In this document: one piece after another, positions 1 through 9,021 of the stretch
Layout: every line of letters begins with the position of its first letter
Numbering within the stretch: the stretch's first letter is position 1
Source of the DNA: Butyrivibrio sp.
Lineage (GTDB): Bacteria > Bacillota > Clostridia > Lachnospirales > Lachnospiraceae
DNA length: 60,351 bases
Reading direction: 5' to 3'
Assembly: GCA_015056495.1 (NCBI GenBank)
Contig: SVGC01000022.1
Span: forward strand, 1-60,351
The notes under the pieces: generated by a model
Databases searched by the model: none
The model's input: only the letters and a program-made list of their open reading frames with translations
What the model was told of the DNA's origin: nothing
Program-made: the position numbers and the translations under genes

Positions 1-395
1 TCTTTAGACTCAGTGCCGGTAACAGGCCCTTATAGGGCCAGAACAAACCACCGGCTAAGCCGGTGGTTCTGATTATATCATAGGAATTATGAGTTCTGAT
101 CCGGTGTACAGACATACAGGCAGATGAATTGGACAATTTTAAATATAATTAAATTATTTTGTGTAATTATTTAACAAAAAGCCGCATAATAATTTAAACT
201 AATTCACGAAAATCTAAAACTCATAATGACTTTATTACTTGACTGTGCTATGGTTAATATACGGACGTAATCTAGTGAATTGGCTTTGATCGGCACATCT
301 TTTCCAAAACGTCCATAAGTCAATATGCTTGCGAAATCCGTATGTGGGGAGAGGTGTCAATGGACACTTCATAAAAAGCATGGGAGGATAAAGAA
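1..395. other. Left-edge noncoding region with hairpins
   Basis: No gene is supported here. It holds a GGCCC/GGGCC hairpin near 27-41, a strong hairpin at 51-68 (ACCACCGGC, TAAGCCGG, TGGT), and at 75-87 a half copy of the palindromic repeat seen complete near 18.15 and 38.56 kb. AT-rich DNA follows, leading into the 5' region of the arabinanase gene, whose ribosome-binding site GGGAGGA lies just before its ATG. A short GTGTC/GACAC hairpin sits near 354-367. A promoter is presumably present around 230-260 but no clean -35/-10 pair can be chosen. Confidence 0.6.
51..71. repeat. Strong GC hairpin, possible IS200/IS605-type end
   Basis: AACCACCGGC and GCCGGTGGTT form a near-perfect stem around TAA, in otherwise AT-rich DNA at the very edge of the contig. 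Subterminal hairpins like this are typical of IS200/IS605 elements, and repeats commonly break assemblies. No transposase is present in the window, so this is a suggestion only; a plain terminator is the alternative. Confidence 0.3.
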
Positions 396-3300
396 ATGAA
401 GAGAAGATTTCTAAGTAAGATCTTTTCTTCTGTTATTGCTGCTTCAATGGTTGCAAGTACATTGGGGACTAACGTTGCAACTATTACAGCAAGAGCGGAA
501 GAATCAGGCACTTCTTCAGTGCAGCTTACCGAAAGCGATGTAGAGGCTCTCACAGGTGATGCCGACTACACAAGGACCAGTGTTCATGATCCATCTATTG
601 TTTATGACAATGAAGGAACATACTACATTTTTGGTTCACACATGGCAGTATCCAAGACAACAGACCTGGAAAACTGGACAAGTCTGTACAATGAATCAGA
701 GGATTCAAAATTGTTTGGAGTAGTAGTAAAAGATGATAGTGCAAGTGCATCATCATCAGAAGCATCCAGCAGTTCTTCTGATAGCTCATCTGAATCAAGT
801 GCATCAGATAGTGCATCTGACAGTTCTTCAGAGAACAGCAAAGGCGCATCTTCTGAAGCTACTGCAGCAGTCACTTCTACACAAGCAGCTTCTGCCGCAT
901 CAACAGATAGTACAGAAAAGGAATCAGATTCAGCTGCGGCAGGCAGTGCATCCAGCAATGATATGAATGAAAAAACTACTACAACTGATTCTGAAGAGAG
1001 CGAAAGCGCAGATGCCGCTTCTTCAACCAGCGCAGTAGACAGCAATATTGTGACCTATTCTGCTTCAGAAGGATCACAGGAAGTAATTGAATATGCTTCA
1101 TACAATGAAGCCTTTTTATCCAATGCTTACACAGGCACAGTCATGACTCAGTATGGCGAGCTTGATTTTGGCGATAGCTACGATATCGCTGCATGGATTT
1201 CAGACAATACAGTATCCGGCAATATGTGGGCACCTGATGTTATCTACAATGAGACAATGGGCAAATGGTGCATGTACCTTAGCCTTAATGGTGCAACATG
1301 GAATTCAGCGATCATTCTTTTGACAGCTGATGATATTGAAGGACCTTACGTATATCAGGGACCTGTTGTATTTTCAGGATTTAGCACATCAGATTCATCT
1401 AAATCCTTCAAGGACACTGATATTGAGCTTGTGATCGGAGAGCAGGATGAGCTCCCTGAAAAATATCAGAAGATCAGCGATAAGTCCTGGGGAACATATT
1501 GGCCACACGCCATCGATCCTTGCGTATATTATGACGAGGAAGGCGACCTATGGCTTGCATATGGTTCATGGTCAGGTGGAATCTACGAGCTTGAACTTGA
1601 TGAAAATACAGGTCTTAGAGATTATACCGTAGTATATGAGAGTGACTACGATACACTTGGAGCATCTGTGACTTCCGATGAATATTTTGGAACCAAGATT
1701 GCAGGTGGTTACTATGTATCAGGTGAAGGCTCATATATCCAGCATATCGGAGATTATTACTATCTCTTTATCTCTTATGGATTCTATTCACCTGAAGGCG
1801 GCTACAATATGAGAGTCTTCAGAAGTACAGAGCCTGACGGAGAATATGTTGATGAAAACGGCAACAGCGCTATTTTTACAAAATATATCATGAACTATAG
1901 CGCATCTGATACCACTAACAATCGTGGTATGAAGCTCATGGGCGGATATCAGTGGGAAAACATGAGCAAAGCTGAGCTTTCTCAGGGACATAACTCTGTT
2001 ATTACTGATTCTGAGGGCAAGAGCTACGTTGTATACCATACAAAATTCAACGATGGTACAGCAGGTCATGAGATCAGGGTACATCAGCTCTTTACCAATG
2101 AAAAAGGCTGGCTTGTTGCAGCTCCTTATGAATATTCCGGAGAAACTCTTGAAGAAGATGGATATTCAGTAGACGAAGTTGTTGGCACATACGGATTTAT
2201 CAGTCATGATTTCCAGATGGCTTATTCAAAGCTTGCTTATAACAGCCCTGTAGATATTACACTTAACGAAGACGGTACAATTACAGGTGAGTACAGCGGT
2301 ACATGGACAATGACAGATGGAACACCATACTGCCAGCTTACTATTGATGGAGACACCTATTACGGCGTATTCACAAAACAGATCCTTGATGGAAGTAATG
2401 TTCCTGTAATGTGCTTCACAGCAATGGATGACAATGGTCTTGCTGTTTGGGGTTCAGGAGAAATGACAGATGATGCAGCTGTAGCACTTGATGCAGTTGA
2501 TTCTGCCAATGCAGCTCCAACTGTAACCTATGGCGACATCGCACTCCCAAGTGCGGGTTCAAATGGCACGACTATCACATGGAAGTCTTCAAACACAGAT
2601 GTGCTTTCAGATGATGGAGTAGTGACAATGCCAGAGGCTGATACTACAGTAACCCTTACATCAACTATATCCAAGGGCGATTATTATTTTGAAAAAGAGT
2701 ATGAAGTCCTTGTAAAAGCAATTGCTCAGAACAGTACAGATTCAATCGTTGTAGGTGAGTATTACACAGATGAAGAAGTGAACCTTGCTGATGTAACAAG
2801 TGCATCATTAAGTGTTCCAAGTCCTTTCTACAACGGAACTATTAACGGACTGGATCTGTCAGGTGGTGTAACAATTGAATTTGATGCTACATCTACAGGA
2901 ACAACCAATGTCCTTGCAACTATTTTTGCATTCTGGGCTAACGGAGCCAGCGACGGAAGACTCTACTTCACTCCTGGATCATACCTGGGCTACAATGCAG
3001 GCGGATATTATTATGATGCCAACCTCACTGATTATGCTCTTGTAGAAGATTACATCGGTGATGGCGGACACGTAGTTGTTAACCTTACACAGACAGGATT
3101 TACAGTAAGTGTAGACGGTACAGTATGCTACACAGAAGAGATCATCGATACAGATGCAGGTGCAGCAACTCTTACTGACTATACTAAAGTTCTTAAATGG
3201 CTCAGCGAAAGTGCTGATACACTTATGTTTGGCTATGGCTCATGGTGGACAGACCAGATTGCCAATGTAACTATCAGCAATGTTGTATGCAGCGTAGGTC

Positions 3301-5168
3301 CTACATGTGAATGGAATACTACAGAAGATGAAGAAGTAACATACGAAGCAGTTTCTTATACAAAAGACAGCGTTGAAATTACTAGCACTGATTTCCAGGA
3401 AGTGGAAGATAACCCATTTTATGGAAAAAATATCTCTAACATAGAGATCAGCTATACTATCAATATGACAGAAGGCACAGCCCAAAATGGATGGGATGGA
3501 ATATTTGCTTTCTATAACAGCTCATCAACAGGAAGAGTATCAGTTCAGACAGCTCCATATGTATGCTACAACGATGCAGATGGCAACTGGATCGACCTGA
3601 ACCAGCCTGGAAGTACCAATGGTACTAACGTTGCACCTGATATGGTTCCTGGAACTGATTATACAGTAGATATCAAAATCACAACTGACAGTGCAGTGAT
3701 CACTGTAGACGGTGAAGAGATAACAACAGGATATAACGGTTCAGGAGCAGACTACTCAGATCTGTTATCATTTATCACTAAGTGTGACCAGCTTACATGG
3801 GGTGTTGGACTTGCAGCATCTGCTTACTGGAATACAGAAATGTGTACTCTCAGCAATATCTCTTTTGTCTCAACGGCAGAAACAGTGGCAGACGGCGATG
3901 ATGACGATGATGATACTGAGACTACAACAAATGAAGCAGTGGTAACAGGCGAAAGCGTTGTTACTGATGACGATGGTTATATTACTTACACAGTTGACTC
4001 TGTAGTTCTTGATAACAGTGGAGATATCACTGTTTCAGAAAACCCATTTAAGGGAGCTGATATTGATACATTTATCATGGAATACACCATCAATATGACA
4101 GAAGGTACAGCTCAGAACGGATGGGACGGAATATTCAGTTTCTACGATTCAACATCTACAGGACGTATCTCCATGCAGACTGCACCATACATCTGCTATA
4201 ACGATTGGGCAGGCAATTGGATCGATATCAATCAGCCTGGTGTTGACGGCGGAACAGATGCTGCAGTATCTATGGTTCCTGGCCAGGAATATGCAGTAGT
4301 AGTTACTATTACAGAGGACGACCTGACAATTACAGTTGACGGCGAAGAAATTGCAATTGGAAGTAACGGCTCAGGCGCTTCTTATGCAGACCTTCTTACA
4401 TTCCTTGGAACATGCGACCAGTTTACATGGGGCGTAGGACTTGCTAAGACAGCATTCTGGAATACAGAACTCTGCACACTTACAAATATCAGATTTACCA
4501 ATGCTGTTGAGGCTGATGAAGCTCAGATCACAGAAGCCAACCTGTTTACAAAATGGGCTCAGCTCTACTGCTACGACACAGATATGGAGACTATCATCAC
4601 CAATCGTTTTGTGACTATTGGCGAGAATACATATTATTTCGGATCTGATGGCAAAGCCAAAAAAGGTGTATTTGAAGTTGATGGAAAGTCTTATTATGGA
4701 TACTCTGACAAAACTCTTGCCAAAGGTCTCATAAGCAGATGGGCAAGCAAGTATTACTATGATCCTGAGACCTGCGCTATGGTTACTAATGAATTTGTAA
4801 CTGTAGATGGAGACAGATACTACTTTACAAGCAACGGCTCTGCTGCAAAAGGCGTATTTGAAGTAGATGGAGCTTCTTACTATGGATACAGTGACAGAAC
4901 TCTTGCCAAAGGCCTTATAAGCAGATGGGCAAGCAAGTATTACTATGACCTTGAGACCTACCAGATGGTTACAGGCTTTGTAACTGTTGATGTAGATGGC
5001 GAGCAGGTTCTTTATCACTTTAATGAAAATGGCGCAGCAACAAAGGGCTGGTTTACAGAAGATGGTAAAAAATACTACGCAAAATATGGCGTTGTACAGA
5101 AGGGTGAGTTAACTCTTTGGTTTGTAAAATACTACTTTGATGAAGAGACCGGAGAATTGTTGAACTAA
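396..5168 (+). CDS. Secreted multidomain GH43 arabinanase-type hydrolase
   Basis: A 1590-residue exoenzyme probably cutting arabinan side chains of pectin. Residues 1-34 are a signal peptide (hydrophobic core, cleavage after ARA). The GH43 five-bladed propeller shows the catalytic base region HDPS near 66, WAPD near 277, HAIDP near 371 and GEGSYI, with the likely acid Glu, near 442. A Ser/Ala/Glu-rich stretch of about 110 residues (112-222) interrupts the catalytic domain. Downstream come an Ig-like region (about 700-775), three LamG-like modules (about 785-967, 985-1158, 1197-1367), modules two and three being near duplicates, an Asp run near 1167, and choline-binding/glucan-binding-type repeats from about 1380 to the end, probably anchoring the enzyme to the wall. 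GGGAGGA precedes the ATG and a terminator follows. Family assignment is firm; exact substrate is inferred. Confidence 0.88.
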   Translation: MKRRFLSKIFSSVIAASMVASTLGTNVATITARAEESGTSSVQLTESDVEALTGDADYTRTSVHDPSIVYDNEGTYYIFGSHMAVSKTTDLENWTSLYNESEDSKLFGVVVKDDSASASSSEASSSSSDSSSESSASDSASDSSSENSKGASSEATAAVTSTQAASAASTDSTEKESDSAAAGSASSNDMNEKTTTTDSEESESADAASSTSAVDSNIVTYSASEGSQEVIEYASYNEAFLSNAYTGTVMTQYGELDFGDSYDIAAWISDNTVSGNMWAPDVIYNETMGKWCMYLSLNGATWNSAIILLTADDIEGPYVYQGPVVFSGFSTSDSSKSFKDTDIELVIGEQDELPEKYQKISDKSWGTYWPHAIDPCVYYDEEGDLWLAYGSWSGGIYELELDENTGLRDYTVVYESDYDTLGASVTSDEYFGTKIAGGYYVSGEGSYIQHIGDYYYLFISYGFYSPEGGYNMRVFRSTEPDGEYVDENGNSAIFTKYIMNYSASDTTNNRGMKLMGGYQWENMSKAELSQGHNSVITDSEGKSYVVYHTKFNDGTAGHEIRVHQLFTNEKGWLVAAPYEYSGETLEEDGYSVDEVVGTYGFISHDFQMAYSKLAYNSPVDITLNEDGTITGEYSGTWTMTDGTPYCQLTIDGDTYYGVFTKQILDGSNVPVMCFTAMDDNGLAVWGSGEMTDDAAVALDAVDSANAAPTVTYGDIALPSAGSNGTTITWKSSNTDVLSDDGVVTMPEADTTVTLTSTISKGDYYFEKEYEVLVKAIAQNSTDSIVVGEYYTDEEVNLADVTSASLSVPSPFYNGTINGLDLSGGVTIEFDATSTGTTNVLATIFAFWANGASDGRLYFTPGSYLGYNAGGYYYDANLTDYALVEDYIGDGGHVVVNLTQTGFTVSVDGTVCYTEEIIDTDAGAATLTDYTKVLKWLSESADTLMFGYGSWWTDQIANVTISNVVCSVGPTCEWNTTEDEEVTYEAVSYTKDSVEITSTDFQEVEDNPFYGKNISNIEISYTINMTEGTAQNGWDGIFAFYNSSSTGRVSVQTAPYVCYNDADGNWIDLNQPGSTNGTNVAPDMVPGTDYTVDIKITTDSAVITVDGEEITTGYNGSGADYSDLLSFITKCDQLTWGVGLAASAYWNTEMCTLSNISFVSTAETVADGDDDDDDTETTTNEAVVTGESVVTDDDGYITYTVDSVVLDNSGDITVSENPFKGADIDTFIMEYTINMTEGTAQNGWDGIFSFYDSTSTGRISMQTAPYICYNDWAGNWIDINQPGVDGGTDAAVSMVPGQEYAVVVTITEDDLTITVDGEEIAIGSNGSGASYADLLTFLGTCDQFTWGVGLAKTAFWNTELCTLTNIRFTNAVEADEAQITEANLFTKWAQLYCYDTDMETIITNRFVTIGENTYYFGSDGKAKKGVFEVDGKSYYGYSDKTLAKGLISRWASKYYYDPETCAMVTNEFVTVDGDRYYFTSNGSAAKGVFEVDGASYYGYSDRTLAKGLISRWASKYYYDLETYQMVTGFVTVDVDGEQVLYHFNENGAATKGWFTEDGKKYYAKYGVVQKGELTLWFVKYYFDEETGELLN

Positions 5169-5195
5169 GCAATAATACATATCAGATGTAACTTG

Positions 5196-5234
5196 ATCGG
5201 CTATTGCCTCTTGTGGGCAGTAGCCGATTTTCTT
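5196..5234 (+). terminator. Rho-independent terminator after GH43 gene
   Basis: ATCGGCTATTGCC pairs with GGCAGTAGCCGAT around a 7-base loop, followed by TTTTCTTT. It separates the arabinanase from the HD-GYP gene. Confidence 0.85.
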
Positions 5235-5339
5235 TACTAGCAAGCGGTAAAATGATAATATTAATATGAGATTTTGTATTGCAGAATCAGGAATGATTTT
5301 TTATGTGTTTTTCTACCTTCAAACGGAAAGGGCATTAGT

Positions 5340-6566
5340 ATGAAAAAGCACAGGAATGCGATCTGTATTTTTGCCAGTGTTCTGATATTGATCCTGCTGG
5401 CCTTTTATATAAATAATTCAGCTTCCAGAAACATTGTCAAGTCTGAAAACAGCTATACTGTAAGTATTGATGGTACCTACTTGTCTGATCCTCTTCATGT
5501 TATCTGCACGATCACAGAGAGTATAGAAGACAATACCAGATTTGTAAAATACGATATGCAATTGTTCAATGATATGAACACCACCTTGTCCAATTGGAAG
5601 GCCCTTATCAATCTTGAAGATGATGAGGTCATCAAGAGCTATGAGGAAGTTCAGATAAGCAAGATCACACTTTCAGAAGATAATTCATATTTTGTGATAC
5701 CTGGAACTGATATTATGGACATTCCGGGTAAAAAATCTGTTTCTTTTAGCTTTACCATTGCATATCCACTTGCCAAGGTCGTAAAATTTAATGATTTCAC
5801 TGTTTATGGCAATCTCTATGATGACTATATCTATAATGTGGTCAATGTAATCTTATTGCTGGCCTTTCTCCTATGGATCTTTCATGTATTCATTTATATC
5901 TATAAGAATTTCAACTATCAGGAATACAGAAAGCACCGTGAGATGGATGAGCAGATAATCCTGCAGGCTATCGATACCTTCGTCCGTTTTATTGATGCAA
6001 AAGACACTTATACCCGCGGTCATTCCAAACGTGTTGCCATGTATTCGCGAGAAATAGCGTCCCGAATGAAATTATCGGAAGATACCATACAGAACCTCTA
6101 TTACGTGGCACTTCTTCATGATGTGGGCAAAATAAGTATTCCTGACACAGTGCTGAATAAGCCTGGTAAACTCACTCAGGAGGAGAGGAAGATCATTCAA
6201 GGCCATACAATTGCAGGTGGTAATATGTTGAAGAAATTCACTTCAATTCAGGGCGTCAGAGAAGGTGCGCTGTATCACCATGAGAGATATGATGGAAAAG
6301 GCTATCCGGAAGGCCTTAAGGGGACAGATATCCCTCTTTATGCAAGGATCATATGTGTTGCAGATTCCTATGATGCAATGTCCAGTAGCAGAGTATATCG
6401 CAGACATATGAATAGAGACGAGGTCATAGAGGAACTAAAGAACTGTTCAGGCACACAGTTCGACCCTAAAATTGTTCGCTACATGATCGACATGGTCATG
6501 GACGGCTATGTCAATATCGTCAAAACCGAAGTGGCCAAAGACGATGAGGATTTTAAGAAGTATTAG
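5340..6566 (+). CDS. HD-GYP c-di-GMP phosphodiesterase, CBM2-like sensor
   Basis: A 408-residue membrane signalling enzyme expected to degrade cyclic di-GMP. Start chosen at ATG 5340, followed directly by KKH and a membrane segment; an in-frame upstream extension is possible but adds no recognisable signal. Segments: membrane helix about 8-26; an extracytoplasmic beta-rich domain about 38-155 whose pattern (FNDMNTTLSNWKALI, then a later VSFSFTI strand) resembles a CBM2 carbohydrate-binding fold; second helix about 165-187; then the catalytic domain with HDVGK, HHERYDGKGYP and ADSYDAM. All metal ligands of the HD-GYP class appear present. It lies 171 bases after the arabinanase gene with a terminator between, so it is a separate unit. 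The CBM2-like reading is by eye and moderately sure; HD-GYP is firm. Confidence 0.88.
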   Translation: MKKHRNAICIFASVLILILLAFYINNSASRNIVKSENSYTVSIDGTYLSDPLHVICTITESIEDNTRFVKYDMQLFNDMNTTLSNWKALINLEDDEVIKSYEEVQISKITLSEDNSYFVIPGTDIMDIPGKKSVSFSFTIAYPLAKVVKFNDFTVYGNLYDDYIYNVVNVILLLAFLLWIFHVFIYIYKNFNYQEYRKHREMDEQIILQAIDTFVRFIDAKDTYTRGHSKRVAMYSREIASRMKLSEDTIQNLYYVALLHDVGKISIPDTVLNKPGKLTQEERKIIQGHTIAGGNMLKKFTSIQGVREGALYHHERYDGKGYPEGLKGTDIPLYARIICVADSYDAMSSSRVYRRHMNRDEVIEELKNCSGTQFDPKIVRYMIDMVMDGYVNIVKTEVAKDDEDFKKY

Positions 6567-6574
6567 GCCCTGAT

Positions 6575-6619
6575 AAAACCATCCCTATGTTTATGTACTT
6601 AGCATAGAGATGGTTTTTT
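6575..6619 (+). terminator. Terminator after HD-GYP gene
   Basis: AAAACCATCCCTATG pairs with CATAGAGATGGTTTT around a 13-base loop, ending in TTTTTT. Confidence 0.82.
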
Positions 6620-6661
6620 ACGGTATCGCTATAGCAATAATAATTAATCAAAAACTAGTAC

Positions 6662-6690
6662 TTGCATTAATTTTCGTTCTCACATATAAT
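6662..6690 (+). promoter_or_regulatory. Sigma-A-type promoter of the metal-handling operon
   Basis: TTGCAT (6662-6667) and TATAAT (6685-6690) are separated by 17 bases. The start would be near 6697, giving a leader of about 158 bases before the TTG start codon at 6855. Confidence 0.7.
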
Positions 6691-6696
6691 CATAAA

Positions 6697-6850
6697 TCGT
6701 TGGCAATCTGCCGACAGATATCTGACTTTCAGCCGGATGAAAATACCCATAAATATGTTCAGAGCATGATATGGAAAGCGTGATTATTTTCTGGAAATAA
6801 CAGACATTTCTTCGATACTCTGAACTGGATCATTTTACTAAGGAGAGTAT
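6697..6850 (+). promoter_or_regulatory. Structured 5' leader
   Basis: The leader contains a hairpin GTTGGCA/TGCCGAC near 6699-6715 and an 8-base long-range pairing GTTCAGAG (6757-6764) with CTCTGAAC (6818-6825), enclosing further pairing. The ribosome-binding site AAGGAGAG follows at 6840. It matches no riboswitch class I recognise. Regulatory function is inferred from length and pairing. Confidence 0.35.
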
Positions 6851-6854
6851 TGAA

Positions 6855-8981
6855 TTGAGTATATTAAAAAAATTAAATATCAAAAAAGGAACAACGAAAA
6901 ATAAAAAAGTTAAGGACAAGATCATGGCTGTAGGAATTGTAGTTGCAGCGCTGATCATCATTGGAACATCGACAACTATAGTAAATGTCAGCAAGGCAAA
7001 TGCCGTATCCAAGGACAAGATCCTGGTTGAAACTGTTGATACAACTCAGAGTCAGGAGTCAGCCATGGAGGAGCTTGACAGTATCAAGACCTATCTTAAT
7101 AACCTTGAAAAGAATGTTAATGGCAATATTGAGCTGTTGAAGGAGTTAAAAGAGAACACAGTAACAACTACAAATAATGAAAAGAGCACAAACACTATAA
7201 CTACTCAGGTCAAGACCATCAATAATGAGATGAACGGCCTTAGTACTGAGATTGCCGGCACCAAGACTCTTATTGAAGACCTTCAGAAAGAACTTTCTGG
7301 AGATATTTCAGACCAGAATACCAATTCATCAGTCGGTTTTTCACAGATCACAGACAAGATCGAAGTGATCAAGGAGAATTACACCACATCACATGAGAAT
7401 ATCACTAAGCTCATAAAAGAAGCTGAGAAAAGCAGCAGTGCTGAAAGTGAAAGCCTTGTAAAGCTATTAAATGAAGTGGAAAAGAACATGACTGATTCAG
7501 GCGAAGAGAATTTTTCAAAGGTAGAGTCTTCTCTGGCTCAGCTGACACAGAGCATGGAAGATGAGCTTACTCAGTCTACTAAGAGTATTTCAGATCATGT
7601 AACGACTGAGGTAAGTGAAACGGGCAAGAACCTTTCAAGCCAGATGGCTAACGGTTTTACAGAAACAGGAAATAGCCTGTCACTTCAGATCACCAATGGT
7701 TTCTCAGAAGTAAACAATAATGTAAATGCTCAGTATGGAGCCATGAGCGAAAACATAACAGGTCAGCTTGACAGGATAGATGAGGATCTTAAAAAGGTTT
7801 TTACATCTGTGAGTAATGGTAAAAAGATCTTGGCATCCACATTATTCACTGTTCATGGGATCACTATTTCCGAGGATGCCACTTTTGAAGAGTTCAAACA
7901 AGCAATAAGCAGTATTGAAAAAGAATATTATCTGGGAGTACAGGAAATCCCTGGTGAGATCAGCTACGACTACCATCACCATGTGGACGGACATGGCGAA
8001 CTGTGCCCGGATGCAATGGTATCTGAAGACAAAAAAGGCGGCTGCTATACTATCCCTTATTATCATAAGCATGAAGGACATTCAGGAGAAAAAGGCGGTT
8101 GTTACACAGTGCCACATGTTCACAGACATGGCGGCAACTGCTATAACTATGGCGACAATTTTGATCTGGAATATATATGCGATGCAAGCTGGAATGATCA
8201 GGGCTCTCAGGCAAAAGTATGGAGATGCAGAGGCTGTGGTGCAAGACTTGAAGGAACTGAGAGATACGAGAAGGCCCGCCATCATGGATGTCCTGCCAAA
8301 AGATCTCTTAGATGCCATATTCCGGAAGGTTCCATTGAATATTATGACCTTGGATGCGGAAAAAATAAAAACACACTGGAAGGTTATGTCACATCCTGCG
8401 GTCTTGTGGAAAATCAGATCATCGGTGCTCACATTGTCTACAATCCTGAGGCTGTGAGCGAAGGCAAGACAACTAACATATTGCAGACTTCACATATGGC
8501 TACATCTTTTTCTTCTAATGGAAGGATCAACTTGTTAAGTTCTCTCATGGATGATCTTGCAGGTGATGAGATGGCTGGAAGTGAAGGTGTCGTTGATGAC
8601 TTTGAGCATAGTGCTTTTGGCACAGGCACAGAAGCTTCTGATGCTATGGACATGGAAGAGAACTTCGGTACCAATGATGACAATAGTGACAATAACAAAG
8701 GTCTCAGAGTGATCTCAGAAGAAGAGTTCCAGCAGAAGTATGGGCAGAAAGAGAATACATCCCAAAAGAGTCAAAACGCCAATGCCCAGGTAGCTGACAG
8801 CTCTGACATAGCTAAAGAAAAAACTGAAAGTTTAGAGAAAAATAATAATTTAAACGAAGGCGCTGAAGAAGAAAATGAAGATGAAAATTCAGTGGTGATG
8901 CCTTCTACAGACGCTTCAAGTGAAGGCTCTGCTAACTGTTCTACTTCTCTTGACACAGATTGTACAAAAGGCATACAATAA
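6855..8981 (+). CDS. Membrane-anchored coiled-coil protein, His/Cys-rich
   Basis: Function not recognised. A TTG start is chosen because AAGGAGAG lies 8 bases upstream. The 708 residues show a basic N-terminus, one membrane helix (about 22-45), a long predicted coiled coil (about 60-330) with repeated NGFTETGNSLS-like units, a His/Cys-rich part (about 371-525), and an acidic, Ser-rich tail. The His/Cys part repeats the pattern GGCYT-P-H-H-G and includes CRGCG, HHGC and CGK, suggesting metal or disulfide chemistry outside the cell. Related HxHxG/GGCY repeats occur, as I recall, in uncharacterised Lachnospiraceae and phage proteins. Two CobW-type GTPases follow after 40 bases on the same strand, suggesting a role in metal capture. 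Confidence 0.7.
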   Translation: MSILKKLNIKKGTTKNKKVKDKIMAVGIVVAALIIIGTSTTIVNVSKANAVSKDKILVETVDTTQSQESAMEELDSIKTYLNNLEKNVNGNIELLKELKENTVTTTNNEKSTNTITTQVKTINNEMNGLSTEIAGTKTLIEDLQKELSGDISDQNTNSSVGFSQITDKIEVIKENYTTSHENITKLIKEAEKSSSAESESLVKLLNEVEKNMTDSGEENFSKVESSLAQLTQSMEDELTQSTKSISDHVTTEVSETGKNLSSQMANGFTETGNSLSLQITNGFSEVNNNVNAQYGAMSENITGQLDRIDEDLKKVFTSVSNGKKILASTLFTVHGITISEDATFEEFKQAISSIEKEYYLGVQEIPGEISYDYHHHVDGHGELCPDAMVSEDKKGGCYTIPYYHKHEGHSGEKGGCYTVPHVHRHGGNCYNYGDNFDLEYICDASWNDQGSQAKVWRCRGCGARLEGTERYEKARHHGCPAKRSLRCHIPEGSIEYYDLGCGKNKNTLEGYVTSCGLVENQIIGAHIVYNPEAVSEGKTTNILQTSHMATSFSSNGRINLLSSLMDDLAGDEMAGSEGVVDDFEHSAFGTGTEASDAMDMEENFGTNDDNSDNNKGLRVISEEEFQQKYGQKENTSQKSQNANAQVADSSDIAKEKTESLEKNNNLNEGAEEENEDENSVVMPSTDASSEGSANCSTSLDTDCTKGIQ

Positions 8982-9021
8982 GAAACTGTAAAAGTGAATA
9001 TATAAATGGAGGCGATTAATA

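Noticed and set aside
4371..5018. 215-codon minus-strand frame inside the GH43 gene
   Set aside because: Shadow of the repeat region; no ribosome-binding site and the plus-strand protein is well supported.
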